Shown piece after piece: positions 7,268 to 16,642 of a stretch of 64,000 nt of DNA. The stretch lies in assembly GCA_001769535.1 (NCBI GenBank), contig MEOH01000018.1:1-64000 (forward strand), given 5' to 3'. A program made the translations under genes and the position numbers. The stretch's first letter is position 1, and the number at the start of each line of letters is the position of its first letter. The DNA is from Bacteroidetes bacterium GWF2_38_335 (lineage in GTDB: Bacteria > Bacteroidota > Bacteroidia > Bacteroidales > GWF2-38-335). The notes under the pieces are model-generated. The model worked only from the letters and a program-made list of their open reading frames with translations. It was not told the origin of the DNA and did not search any database.

Positions 7268-8284
7268 TCAGTTAAAACTTACTGCCATGGTGTAGGTAAT
7301 GGATCCTTTTCCTTTGCCCGGATTAAATCGCGGAAGATTATTGATCACATTTATTATCTGGTTTCTTTGCTCTTCGGTTATTTTACCAATAACCTCGGGA
7401 TTTTCAATTTTTCCTCTGGATGTTACATCAAAGAACACAGTAAGCGTAACCCCAAGCAGATTGTCACGTTCGGCCACCGTTTTCCATATCTGATCATGCA
7501 GGTATGTTTTCAGATATTCGTCGCCACCCCTGAATTCGGGCATGTCTTCAAGTTTATAATTGCCACCCTTGTTTTTTCCTCCTGTAAGCTGTCCGTTTTT
7601 CCTCGTACCCGATGTTGATCCTTCGGGAAGCGAATTTTTACCAATGACTTCCAGTTCAATTTTTGAAACCGTTACCCGCTTGGTGGCTTGTGAATTCCCG
7701 GGCGAGAGGGTGGTTGACTGGTTTTTCCCGGTATTCTGATTCTGGATTTGGGTTGCCGTGCTGTTTTGTTTTGTTTCGGTTCTTTTTTCCTCAACTGTTT
7801 TTTCCTCTGCATCTTGCGTCTTATTGTCTTCATTTGCAAACCCGTTTTCAGCAATAACAGGATTGACATTTTCATGGTTCATGTCAGAATTTCCGCCAAA
7901 TGAAATGGCAATTCGTGAATCTCCCGGATTCAGTGCTTTTCCCTCATATCCGGCATCGTTGAAACGGGTGAGGAAAATCCAGACGGTGATGATTAATACA
8001 GCCGACGACAGGGCAATTACCCTGAATTTTGTATCCCTGAAGATCGGAGTTTTTGGAGCCGGACCGGCAATCGCCGCTATCCTGGCATTCACCCTATCGG
8101 TAACCGAAAGAATTTCTGATATGCTTTCGGGCGATAAAATGTCGATTACTTCATTGCACATGGGGCATTCTGCTGTATGATCATAAATCTGCTTCATTTC
8201 AAGTGAAGACAGACTTCCCATGCTGATCATCTGCATTTGGCCCACGCTGAGACATGGAGTAATATTTTTTGTTTTTCTACTCAT
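7268..8284 (-). CDS. Anti-sigma factor with zinc-binding motif and TonB-like C-terminal domain
   Basis: A 338-residue, single-span membrane protein, probably the anti-sigma factor for the ECF sigma encoded just before it; the genes overlap by 8 nt. The N-terminal cytoplasmic part has HTAECPMC (His36, Cys40, Cys43), the Hx3Cx2C zinc motif of ZAS anti-sigma factors. A membrane segment lies at about 88-106. A long low-complexity linker rich in Glu, Lys, Thr and Asn follows. Residues 255-338 (EFRGGDEYLKTYLHDQIW..., ending ITYTMAVSFN) look like the periplasmic C-terminal domain of TonB. The combination could let an envelope signal reach the sigma factor. Exact TonB relationship is inferred. Confidence 0.75.
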   Translation of the reverse strand: MSRKTKNITPCLSVGQMQMISMGSLSSLEMKQIYDHTAECPMCNEVIDILSPESISEILSVTDRVNARIAAIAGPAPKTPIFRDTKFRVIALSSAVLIITVWIFLTRFNDAGYEGKALNPGDSRIAISFGGNSDMNHENVNPVIAENGFANEDNKTQDAEEKTVEEKRTETKQNSTATQIQNQNTGKNQSTTLSPGNSQATKRVTVSKIELEVIGKNSLPEGSTSGTRKNGQLTGGKNKGGNYKLEDMPEFRGGDEYLKTYLHDQIWKTVAERDNLLGVTLTVFFDVTSRGKIENPEVIGKITEEQRNQIINVINNLPRFNPGKGKGSITYTMAVSFN

Positions 8285-8852
8285 TTACTTCAAAGTATAT
8301 CTTTAAATTTCTTTTACCGTTTTGTATGTAGCTTTTAACCTGATTCTCTGAGAATCCTGTCATGCCCGCAATTTCCTTATAGCTCTTTTCACTGATGTAA
8401 AATAATTCTACACACTTTTTTTGTTCATCAGCCAAAGATTTTATGGCGTTTTCAAGAACTTCGAGACGAATTTCTTTTAATCTTCTGTTATTTAGGTCTT
8501 CCTCGTCATCAAATTCCATAAAAAAAGATTCATTTTTTAATTGATCTCCGTTCTCACCAACGGGTATTTCCTTTTTGTTTTTCTTTTTCAGACAATGGTT
8601 TTTGGTCACACTGTAAAGCCAGTTGCCAAAGTTTTTCACTTCGTGTGATTTCAGATCGCGCACCATTATTTCAAAGACCTCCATAACCGCATCTTCCATG
8701 TCGGCCTTATTTTTCAGGTATTTGTATGAAAGTGCAGTGATCAGGTGTGAATACCTCTGGAAAACAACTCCTGCATAATAAGTGTTGCTTGTGGACTTAT
8801 ATAACTGTATAAGTTCGACATCACTTTTTCCGTTATGCAGGCTTTTACTCAA
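8277..8852 (-). CDS. RNA polymerase ECF-type sigma factor (TTG start)
   Basis: A 191-residue sigma-70 family factor of the ECF group. Region 2 lies at about residues 25-95 (FQRYSHLITALSYKYLKNKA, DMEDAVMEVFEIMVRDL, NFGNWLYSVTKNHCLKK). An acidic linker follows. Region 4 lies at about 130-185 (SLADEQKKCVELFYISEKS and the helix-turn-helix YKEIAGMTGFSENQVKSYI). The start is TTG at 8852: the next in-frame Met would remove part of region 2, and ECF factors usually begin about this far ahead. It overlaps the anti-sigma gene. A matching ECF promoter lies 90 nt upstream, suggesting autoregulation. Confidence 0.9.
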   Translation of the reverse strand: MSKSLHNGKSDVELIQLYKSTSNTYYAGVVFQRYSHLITALSYKYLKNKADMEDAVMEVFEIMVRDLKSHEVKNFGNWLYSVTKNHCLKKKNKKEIPVGENGDQLKNESFFMEFDDEEDLNNRRLKEIRLEVLENAIKSLADEQKKCVELFYISEKSYKEIAGMTGFSENQVKSYIQNGKRNLKIYFEVNE

Positions 8853-8881
8853 TTGATAATTAGGTTTTAAAGTTTGTAAGA

Positions 8882-8972
8882 CAAATATAAACCGTTTTAT
8901 GGTCGCTTGTAATAATTTTTTCGGGTTATATTATTATCAATCATATATTAGGGAGGGGATAATGAAAATTCC
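8882..8972 (-). promoter_or_regulatory. Candidate ECF autoregulatory promoter plus a -7-like box
   Basis: On the minus strand GGAATTTT (8972-8965), 11 nt, then CCCTAATATATG (8953-8942). The same two boxes with the same 11-nt gap occur upstream of the lipoprotein gene at 47917-48090. GGAATTTT resembles the usual ECF -35 element. Nearer the gene, TATATTTG (8889-8882) fits the housekeeping -7 consensus, so two promoters may drive the sigma gene. Confidence 0.6.
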
Positions 8973-9038
8973 ATAAAAAAATATGAACTTTTTTTTTTGA
9001 TTACGAAACCCTTGTCAAAATTAGGAGTTATGGGTTTT

Positions 9039-11300
9039 CTACTTCCTAAACCTACGTTTAATAATATTAAGCAAAGCCAAAGTGCTGACAGGTTTAGAAA
9101 TATGCTCATCGAACCCTGACTCGTGCGATTTTCCAATGTCACTTTCCATCCCGAAAGCAGTTTGCGCAATGATGTATACAGATTTATTAAATTCCCTGAT
9201 TTTTTTAACAGCCTCATAGCCATCCATTTCTGGCATTTTTATGTCCATCAGAATCAGATCTGTTTCCGGATATTCCCCGGCAAGCCTGACTGCCTCTAAA
9301 CCCGTAACAGCAATTCTTACTTTATGGCCGTTTTTTTCCAGAGCCTGGGCAACCAAAAATGCAGAAGGCTCATCGTCCTCAGCAATTAAAATAGATAGAT
9401 TCCTGACCTTGAAATCTTCGGGTTTTTCAATACCGAAGTATTTGATTTCTGTTTTTTTATTTTGTTTTTCTGAAATAAACGGAAGGGAAAAATAAAAACC
9501 TGAACCTTTCCCGGGAACTGAGGAAACGCTGATTTCTCCTCCCAGCATTTCAGTAAATGCCTTTGCTATTGACAATCCCAATCCTGCGCCCTGAAAAGCC
9601 TTTTTGTCTGAAATATCAGCTTGTACAAAACGGTCGAAAATGGCTTCGGTGCGGTCGGGCGGAATGCCGATGCCGGTATCTTTGACAAAAAATTCCAGAA
9701 AACTGTCTTTTTTTGTGTACCCGAAATCAATGGATCCTTTGTCGGTATATTTTATGGCGTTTTTGACCAAATTGGTCAGGATGGCAAAAAACTTTTCGCG
9801 GTCGGTATAAATTATTGCATCACTAGTTTTTAGTCCCGGGAAAATAGACATAAGCAGACCTTTTTTCTCCACTTCGGGTTTAAAAAAATTGTATGCGTTT
9901 TCGAGCTCTTCGTTGACATTGGTCATATTTTGATTGACCATCATCAGTCCCGATTCAATTTTAGAAATATCAATGATATCATTGATGATATTCAGCATTC
10001 GGGCACCCGATTTTTCAATGATGTCAACATATCTTTGCTGCTCTTCACCTGTAAGCATTGGACTTTTAAGAAGATCGGCAAATCCTAGAATGCTGTTCAT
10101 GGGGGTTCTGATTTCATGACTCATATTGGCCAAAAAAGCAGATTTTAAACGGTCACTTTCCTCGGCCTTTTCCTTGGCGGTAATCAGTTCCTGGGCAGCA
10201 ATCTTAAGTGAGGTAATGTCCCTGATACTTTCAATAGCCCCAATGATTTTTCCCGATTCATCATGCAGAGGTGAAACTTTCAGAAAAACCCAGGCACCTT
10301 TATTATTATAAAGTGCCTTGCAATAGGCCTCGGCCATGATGGTGCTACCTTCATGGGTAATCTGAGGGTAACTGGCAGCCGTTTCCATATTGTTTTCAAA
10401 AATAAGATCAAGCAACGGAGCCTTAGGTTCTCCGTAAAAAGGAACAGTATATTCATAATTGCCCTTGCCAATCATTTCAGACGCTTTTATTCCGGTCATC
10501 TCTTCAATGGCCTTGTTCCAGATAATCACTTTTCGGTTAATGTCTACCGTAAAGGTTGCATCCGGCAAAAAATCAATGATGTCTGAAAGCTGTCTTTTGT
10601 GCTTTTCAAGAGCTTGTTCAGCTGCCTCACGGTCTGAAATCTCATTTCGGAGCGACCGGTTTTTTATCCGTATTTGTATGGCAATTATCAGAATTAAAAA
10701 AAGCAGGATGATGAGAATACTCGATTCAACAACCTCATAATATAATTTGTTGTTCCAGGCATTTGCGTTGTAATCAAGTCCCACTACCGCAAATGTTTTT
10801 CCTTTTTTATCTTTTATCGGTACCAGAATGCTGATCCATGTTCCCCAACGGTCATCAACCGGCTCGGTTACAACTGTTTCTCCGGTTATAAAGGGTTCGA
10901 AATAAAAATCTGCCGCTTCGGTATATTCTTGTCCGGGAGGAGATTCGTCTTCTGAATTTTCTGGTTCTGAATCTCCATAAAAGTATATCTTTCCTTTTCG
11001 CAAACAATAAATGTATACAAATCGAGCTTCTTCATTAACCTTGATAATATCCTTAAGTGTTTTTTTTAATTCCCGATATTCTGGCTTGTTAATATCTTCG
11101 GGCACAGCCCCAAGTGAGTCAAGTAATTTTTTATTAATAGAAGCTTCAATGGATTGTACTGTTTGTACCGCAAATTCATGCTCTTCTTCCTCTATCCGGT
11201 CACTGGTATATTTCAAATAAACAAAACCAATAATCGCAATTACAAGAAACAAATGCGTTTCGGGTCGGAGAAATCGTTTTATTGAAAATTTCCTTTTCAT
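9039..11300 (-). CDS. Hybrid sensor histidine kinase with PAS and receiver domains
   Basis: A 753-residue membrane sensor kinase. Membrane segments lie at about 15-30 and 192-211, flanking an extracytoplasmic sensor domain of about 160 residues (Cache-like by layout, inferred). A PAS domain spans about 229-362 (FLPDATFTVDINRKVIIWN). The phosphoacceptor is His395 in ANMSHEIRTPMNS. The ATPase domain has NLVKNAIKYTD, DTGIGIP (about 541) and GAGLGLS (about 571). The C-terminal receiver (635-752) has the acidic pair in AEDDEPS, the phosphorylated Asp686 in LMDIKMPEMDG and a conserved Lys in HISKPVS. No dedicated output regulator is next to it. The ATG at 11300 is well placed before the first membrane segment. 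Confidence 0.92.
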   Translation of the reverse strand: MKRKFSIKRFLRPETHLFLVIAIIGFVYLKYTSDRIEEEEHEFAVQTVQSIEASINKKLLDSLGAVPEDINKPEYRELKKTLKDIIKVNEEARFVYIYCLRKGKIYFYGDSEPENSEDESPPGQEYTEAADFYFEPFITGETVVTEPVDDRWGTWISILVPIKDKKGKTFAVVGLDYNANAWNNKLYYEVVESSILIILLFLILIIAIQIRIKNRSLRNEISDREAAEQALEKHKRQLSDIIDFLPDATFTVDINRKVIIWNKAIEEMTGIKASEMIGKGNYEYTVPFYGEPKAPLLDLIFENNMETAASYPQITHEGSTIMAEAYCKALYNNKGAWVFLKVSPLHDESGKIIGAIESIRDITSLKIAAQELITAKEKAEESDRLKSAFLANMSHEIRTPMNSILGFADLLKSPMLTGEEQQRYVDIIEKSGARMLNIINDIIDISKIESGLMMVNQNMTNVNEELENAYNFFKPEVEKKGLLMSIFPGLKTSDAIIYTDREKFFAILTNLVKNAIKYTDKGSIDFGYTKKDSFLEFFVKDTGIGIPPDRTEAIFDRFVQADISDKKAFQGAGLGLSIAKAFTEMLGGEISVSSVPGKGSGFYFSLPFISEKQNKKTEIKYFGIEKPEDFKVRNLSILIAEDDEPSAFLVAQALEKNGHKVRIAVTGLEAVRLAGEYPETDLILMDIKMPEMDGYEAVKKIREFNKSVYIIAQTAFGMESDIGKSHESGFDEHISKPVSTLALLNIIKRRFRK

Positions 11301-11458
11301 TGTTATACAAATTGCTGGCTTTTCTGCAATTGATTAAGTAAAAGTAAACAATTTTCATATAAATTTAACTTAAAAAATGAAACAGGCAATGTTTTTCAAT
11401 TCATTATTTTCCCGGATGTGAATGTTGTAAATTAATAATCCCCCAATATTTTCTACAG

Positions 11459-11610
11459 TTTAATTCTACTTTAACAGATTAACAAATCAACCTGTTTTTA
11501 CCCTTAATCCCTAAAGGGAACAGGTTGATTTTTCAGTATTCACCCTTTAGGGATGGGGCAAAAAGGCTGAAAAATCCTTAAAAACTCAAATGTGTTAAAG
11601 TAGAATTAAA
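11459..11610. mobile_element. 152-bp MITE-like element with 18-bp terminal inverted repeats
   Basis: The ends, TTTAATTCTACTTTAACA (11459-11476) and its exact reverse complement (11593-11610), are perfect 18-bp inverted repeats. Inside are further pairs: AAATCAACCTGTT with its complement (11484-11496/11519-11531, 13 bp), an 11-bp pair (11508-11518/11543-11553) and GATTTTTCAG with its complement (11527-11536/11567-11576). There is no coding capacity. No clear target-site duplication is seen. It fills much of the 430-bp gap 11301-11731; nothing else is visible there. Confidence 0.75.
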
Positions 11611-11731
11611 AGGTTTTTTTAATTGAGCGCGTCATTTTCTGATACATCGGAAATAAATGATCTGAAAATGAAAAGAATAAAAAAAAGCTGTACCTTTAAT
11701 CCGGTTTATTTACAGTCTTGCTTTTTTTAAT

Positions 11732-14581
11732 ATGAACAGGTGCTTATTTACGGTATTGTTTTTTTGCTTTGTTGTACAGGGCTACACCCAATACTTCAAC
11801 ATGGTTTTTCATAACGGATCAACCGTGTCTGCTTCTTCTGGAAATTTTCTCACCGGAGATTATATTCCGGGTCAAACCTACACCATGACCATCTGCTCTG
11901 ACAGTGATACCTGCCACAATATTTTTATTGTTGCCGACAGCGTGATTACCGGCTCGATAAACTTTTCGGTCTATGATGGAAATTCTGTTTCGGCACCTCT
12001 GATCGGCACCATACCGGGCACAGGTTTCACCTTTAATTCTTCACCCGAAAACATTGAGGGCTGTCTTACCCTGAGCTATACCGCTCCCATATCCGGAGCT
12101 GCCGTGGGTGGCTATATCGGATGCTTTTTCAACTGCCAGCCAATAACTGTTGAACTTGCTGCAACATCTCCCGAATTTACTCTTGATGAAACCGGCTTCT
12201 ACCTGAATACCTGTGGTGAAGAAAATATCTCTTTTACAGCTCAGGCTGTTTACTCGGGCATTTCCTATGAACAAAATGACGAAAACTCACAATATTACTG
12301 GACGGTTGATGGAGAGGTAGCTGATTCGGGACAGATTTTCAATTACATTTTTTCCGGCCCGGGAAATGAAGAAATTGGTGTTTTTGTTGTTGACCAATAT
12401 GGTTGCCAAAATAACATTGATACTCCAATTCACATACATAACCCACAAACCCATGATGTTATTATCAGTCCCGATAATTTTTCTGTTTTTTATAACGGCG
12501 ACTCAATAAACCTGAATGCAAGCTTGCAGGATAAATGGTTTGAGTGTTTTCAATATGATACTGTTTATTTGCCAAATCCGGATTTCGGACTGGAAGATGG
12601 TTCTTTTGAAGATTATGTTGAACTTAATTGTTTCCCCGAGGGTCGCTATATTCAATCAATTGATGAGATCGAGGGAATACTGGTTAATATTGAACACTCC
12701 TGTTTTAGTGATTTGAATATTTTTATAAGATGCGATTATAATGTATTTACCGGCGGAATGGTTATCGTGCCACTCGAAACATCTGCTCCGGGATGCACAT
12801 ATCTGGGTGTTCCCCTTGATGGAGACGACGAATTTCCCAGTCCGGGCGTTGGCTGGGATTACATCTGGACAACCCCCGAAAATGCTGATTACCCGATGAC
12901 AATGGGCGAATATTCCGAAGGAATGTCAACACTGCCATCAGGAAGCTATCTTGCCGAAGGTAATCTGGAACAACTTGTCGGGTGTTTATTAAATGAAAAA
13001 TGGTATTTTACTATAACAGATGATTGGACTGCCGATAACGGATTTGTTTTCAAATGGCAGGTTCTGTTCAAACCCGAAATGTACTACGAAAACGATTTAT
13101 CTTTTGACTCTTGTTACTGGTCCGGATCGAATATTGTCGAAACGGGCACATATTCGGCAATTGCGCTGCCCGATTCGGCAGGAGAATATGTTTATCAGTT
13201 ACATGTGACCGATTTGTCAGGTTGCTCCCATACGCTTGATTTAAATATTACTGTGGTTGATTCTTCAAGTTTATTCACCGGAATTTTGTTTGCCGATGAA
13301 AATCTTGATTGCATCAAGAATGCTGGTGAAAGCGGAATTCCGGGCCGACTGATTGAAATTACCCCCGGACCATTTTATGGAACAACTGATTTAAACGGAA
13401 ATTTTTCGGTACAACTTGAACCGGGAAATTACTCGGCTCACCTTGTCCCATCGCCCTCCGATTCTTTGGTTTGCCCGTTTGACGGCACCATTCCGTTTAC
13501 CATGACAGAAGACATAATTCTGCCACCTGTTTTATACGCAAACCATATTTCTGTTTATAATGATCTCAGTGTTGAAATTGCTTCGGGAATTGCACGGGTG
13601 GGAGCTTCTTACCATTTGGCGATTAAAGTAAAAAACAACGGAATGTTTCTTAGTTCACCTTTTGATCTTACCCTGTCGAACGACACGATAATTAGTTTCT
13701 ATTACTGCGCCCAGACACCGGAATTACTAACCGATTCTACCGTTACTTTTGAAGTTCCGGTGATAAGTCCAGGAGATGATTATCTGTTACAAGTGAAATA
13801 TTTTATTCCCGAAAACCCTGAATTGCTGGGTTATGAGCTGATAACAAAAGCCACCATTTTTCCACCTGTTACAGATTCTGTATCATTAAATAATATTGAC
13901 AGCTGCATTTCAACAATTGTCAGCTCTTTCGATCCAAACATGAAAGAGGTTTTTCCTGAAGGGGAGATTTATTTATCCGACAGTGTGCTTAATTATACCA
14001 TACATTTTCAGAACACGGGAAATGACTCGGCAATAAATATTGTCATTATCGATACGCTTTCATCTTTTCTGGATGTTTCAACCATTTCTTTTGGTCCGTC
14101 AAGCCATTCATATACATGGAATGTATTGGGCGAAGGAATTATCTGTTTCAGGTTTGAGAATATCTTTTTGCCCGATTCAACAACCAACGAACCACTTAGC
14201 CATGGTTTTGTCAGTTATTCTATTGAAACAAAATCAGGATTAACAATCGGTTATGACATTGAAAACAAAGCCGATATTTATTTTGATTATAACATTCCTG
14301 TTTCAACTAATGTTGCATTAAATACTATTGTTGAAGATCTTACGGCAAATGATGAAGTTGAGGTAATTAATGTTACTGTTTACCCAAATCCCACAAATGA
14401 TTTTTTGAATTTCCTGCCCGAAAGGATTATGAGTTATCAAATAACTGATTTAAACGGGAAAAGAGTTGCTGAAGGCAAATCAGACAGGATAAACATTAAA
14501 TTTTTGTCCCCCGGAATTTATATCCTTCAGCTATTTGAAGAAAGCAGACCTGTAGCCGGAATAAAATTTATAAAAGAATAA
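11732..14581 (+). CDS. Secreted multidomain protein with P-domain-like region and T9SS type A tail
   Basis: A 949-residue exported protein. Residues 1-20 are a signal peptide. A CUB-like beta domain follows (about 25-135; TYTMTICSDSDTCHNIFIV). A PKD-like stretch lies about 160-230. A P-domain-like region lies about 300-450 (IEHSCFSDLNIFIRCD ... KWYFTITDDWTADNG). An SdrD B-like carrier domain is near 515-580 (FTGILFADENLDCIKNAGES). A conserved module at about 730-870 has SSFDPNMKEVFPEGEI and YTIHFQNTGNDSA. The last 80 residues are the sorting tail (VTVYPNPTNDFLNFL). The same SFDPNxK/FQNTG module recurs in the protein at 32297. It probably ends at the surface; target unknown. Confidence 0.85.
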   Translation: MNRCLFTVLFFCFVVQGYTQYFNMVFHNGSTVSASSGNFLTGDYIPGQTYTMTICSDSDTCHNIFIVADSVITGSINFSVYDGNSVSAPLIGTIPGTGFTFNSSPENIEGCLTLSYTAPISGAAVGGYIGCFFNCQPITVELAATSPEFTLDETGFYLNTCGEENISFTAQAVYSGISYEQNDENSQYYWTVDGEVADSGQIFNYIFSGPGNEEIGVFVVDQYGCQNNIDTPIHIHNPQTHDVIISPDNFSVFYNGDSINLNASLQDKWFECFQYDTVYLPNPDFGLEDGSFEDYVELNCFPEGRYIQSIDEIEGILVNIEHSCFSDLNIFIRCDYNVFTGGMVIVPLETSAPGCTYLGVPLDGDDEFPSPGVGWDYIWTTPENADYPMTMGEYSEGMSTLPSGSYLAEGNLEQLVGCLLNEKWYFTITDDWTADNGFVFKWQVLFKPEMYYENDLSFDSCYWSGSNIVETGTYSAIALPDSAGEYVYQLHVTDLSGCSHTLDLNITVVDSSSLFTGILFADENLDCIKNAGESGIPGRLIEITPGPFYGTTDLNGNFSVQLEPGNYSAHLVPSPSDSLVCPFDGTIPFTMTEDIILPPVLYANHISVYNDLSVEIASGIARVGASYHLAIKVKNNGMFLSSPFDLTLSNDTIISFYYCAQTPELLTDSTVTFEVPVISPGDDYLLQVKYFIPENPELLGYELITKATIFPPVTDSVSLNNIDSCISTIVSSFDPNMKEVFPEGEIYLSDSVLNYTIHFQNTGNDSAINIVIIDTLSSFLDVSTISFGPSSHSYTWNVLGEGIICFRFENIFLPDSTTNEPLSHGFVSYSIETKSGLTIGYDIENKADIYFDYNIPVSTNVALNTIVEDLTANDEVEVINVTVYPNPTNDFLNFLPERIMSYQITDLNGKRVAEGKSDRINIKFLSPGIYILQLFEESRPVAGIKFIKE

Positions 14582-14585
14582 ACAA

Positions 14586-15605
14586 TTATAATGCCGACTC
14601 AAACTGTTTTAAAAACCTGACATCATTTTCAAAAAACAATCTGATGTCCTTAATCTGGTATTTGAGGATTGTAATTCTTTCAATACCCATTCCAAAAGCA
14701 AAGCCGGTGTATTTTTTGCTATCTATTTTACACTCTTCCAACACATTGGGATCGACCATTCCGCAACCCATAATTTCGACCCAACCGGTATGTTTACACA
14801 TGTTGCAGCCCTTGCCTCCACAAAGATTACAAGAAATATCAACTTCGGCCGATGGCTCGGTAAACGGGAAATAGGAAGGACGCAGACGGATTTGTGTGTT
14901 TTCGCCAAACATCTCTTTGGCAAAATACATCAGGGTTTGCTTGAGATCGGCAAATGATACGTTTTCATCAATATACAAACCTTCAACCTGATGAAATATA
15001 CAATGTGCACGGGCAGAAATGGCTTCGTTTCTAAATACTCTTCCAGGCGAAATTGTACGGATGGGTGGCTTTTCGTTTTCCATTACCCTCACCTGTACCG
15101 ATGAGGTATGCGTGCGCAACAGCACATCGGGTGATTTTTCAATAAAAAATGTATCCTGCATATCCCTGGCAGGGTGTTCTTCCGGAAAATTAAGGGCGGA
15201 GAATACATGCCAGTCATCTTCGATTTCAGGACCTTCAGAAATCACAAAACCCAAACGGTTAAAGATTTCAATAATCTGGTTGCGCACCACCGAAATGGGA
15301 TGGCGTGTACCCAGCTTCATTGACTCGGCAGGTAAAAACAAATCGGTCTCTGATTTGCCTGAACCTGACGTTTCCAAAGCAGTTTTTAACATACTGATTT
15401 TCTCATTGGCAGCATTCTTCAGTTCGTTAAGCTTAAGCCCTACTTCTTTTTTCTGTTCCACAGGCACATTTCTGAACTCCTCGAACAAAGCAGATATTTC
15501 ACCTTTTTTGCTTAACATTTTTATTCTGAACTGCTCCACATCCTGCAAAGATGAAGCATTGAAACCATTTACCTCATTGAGCAGTGTTTTAATCTTATCT
15601 ATCAT
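14586..15605 (-). CDS. pheS: Phenylalanine--tRNA ligase alpha subunit
   Basis: Catalytic alpha chain of PheRS; it pairs with PheT to charge tRNA-Phe. It is 339 residues, normal length. An N-terminal coiled-coil arm spans residues 1-85. Class II motifs are LGTRHPISVVRNQIIEIFNR, motif 2 around FRNEAISARAHCIFHQVEGL, and motif 3 in FAFGMGIERITILKYQI close to the C-terminus. A four-cysteine group (CNLCGGKGCNMC) precedes motif 3. pheT is not adjacent. It converges on the T9SS gene with only 4 nt between stop codons. Confidence 0.97.
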   Translation of the reverse strand: MIDKIKTLLNEVNGFNASSLQDVEQFRIKMLSKKGEISALFEEFRNVPVEQKKEVGLKLNELKNAANEKISMLKTALETSGSGKSETDLFLPAESMKLGTRHPISVVRNQIIEIFNRLGFVISEGPEIEDDWHVFSALNFPEEHPARDMQDTFFIEKSPDVLLRTHTSSVQVRVMENEKPPIRTISPGRVFRNEAISARAHCIFHQVEGLYIDENVSFADLKQTLMYFAKEMFGENTQIRLRPSYFPFTEPSAEVDISCNLCGGKGCNMCKHTGWVEIMGCGMVDPNVLEECKIDSKKYTGFAFGMGIERITILKYQIKDIRLFFENDVRFLKQFESAL

Positions 15606-15646
15606 TGTATTTAAAATATTTAATCTTTTTTACTATTGTACATTCA

Positions 15647-15691
15647 ACATCATACATCAACACCATACATCATACATCATACATCATAAAT
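15647..15691. repeat. Short tandem repeat of CATACAT type
   Basis: Five or so imperfect copies of a CATCATACAT unit lie between the cyclophilin and pheS genes. They could expand or contract; no function is evident. Confidence 0.7.
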
Positions 15692-15695
15692 GTTT

Positions 15696-16544
15696 TCACT
15701 CCTCAACCACCCGAACCTTCATCATGACATCCACAACCGGTCTGTTGTTTTTATCAGTTTTAACAGCGGCAATCTTATCAATAACCTCAAGGCCCGAAAC
15801 CACTTCGCCAAACACTGTGTAATTGCCGTCAAGATGTGGAGCCCCGCCTATTGTGGTGTAAATTTTTACTTGTTCCTCAGAAAATTTAAATGGAGTGATT
15901 TTTTTATAAAGCTCCTGTAAACCTGTTTCCGCTGCCTGAAGCTTCTCAAATTCCTCTGTTTTCCTTTTCTTCATCAGCGAATCTGCTTTATGAAAAAACG
16001 CACTGTTTGCCGGATCACGCACATATTGAACCAGAACCTGCTGTTTTAACTGTTGGTTCATGCTGTTTTCCATGTTGGATATTTGCTCAGGGGTGAAAAC
16101 TTTTCCCTGAACAATATAAAATTGCGAACCTGAAGATCTTTTTTCGGGATTTAAATCATCACTCTCACGTGCGGCAGCAATAACACCTTTTTTGTGAAAA
16201 TATTCGGGAACGAATTCGGCCGGAATGGTATACCCGGGGTCTCCGTTTCCAAGAGCAATACCCTGTTTGGCATTTTTAGAATCGGGATCGCCGCCCTGAA
16301 CCATAAAGGTTTCAATAACCCGGTGGAAAAGCAGACTGTCATAATATCCGCTATCGGCAAGCTTCAGAAAATTATCGCGGTGCAAAGGTGTTTTATCGTA
16401 CAATTTTATTTTGATATCACCATAGGTAGTTGAAACAACAACGAATTTCTCCTTTGCTATCTCATTAACATCTTTTTTTACACCCTTGAAACAGGATGAT
16501 ACAAGAATCATTATTATTAAAACACCTATTGCTTTTACTATCAT
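15696..16544 (-). CDS. Cyclophilin-type peptidyl-prolyl isomerase, lipoprotein
   Basis: A 282-residue PPIase that probably helps fold envelope proteins. The lipobox LVSSC puts the lipidated Cys at residue 18. The cyclophilin fold starts near residue 33 (VVVSTTYGDIKIKLYDKTPL) and includes YYDSLLFHRVIETFMVQGGDP with the catalytic Arg in FHRV, and SSGSQFYIVQG. About 65 residues rich in Lys, Gln and Glu (about 155-220) split the fold before GNYTVFGEVVSGLEVIDKI, longer than in cytoplasmic cyclophilins. It is divergent from the lipoprotein gene at 16643. Confidence 0.92.
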   Translation of the reverse strand: MIVKAIGVLIIMILVSSCFKGVKKDVNEIAKEKFVVVSTTYGDIKIKLYDKTPLHRDNFLKLADSGYYDSLLFHRVIETFMVQGGDPDSKNAKQGIALGNGDPGYTIPAEFVPEYFHKKGVIAAARESDDLNPEKRSSGSQFYIVQGKVFTPEQISNMENSMNQQLKQQVLVQYVRDPANSAFFHKADSLMKKRKTEEFEKLQAAETGLQELYKKITPFKFSEEQVKIYTTIGGAPHLDGNYTVFGEVVSGLEVIDKIAAVKTDKNNRPVVDVMMKVRVVEE

Positions 16545-16591
16545 AAAATTGTATTTTTGTAAATAATAAATTATTGTATTAATATTGTCAT

Positions 16592-16612
16592 TACTTTTGT
16601 TTTACAAAAGTA
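16592..16612. promoter_or_regulatory. Back-to-back -7 elements between divergent genes
   Basis: TACTTTTG on the plus strand (16592-16599) and the same word on the minus strand (16612-16605) both fit TAnnTTTG. They face outward toward the genes starting at 16643 and 16544. Together they form an inverted repeat. -33 boxes are weak. Confidence 0.45.
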
Positions 16613-16642
16613 GAAATTATTTACTAACTAGATTGTAAGATT

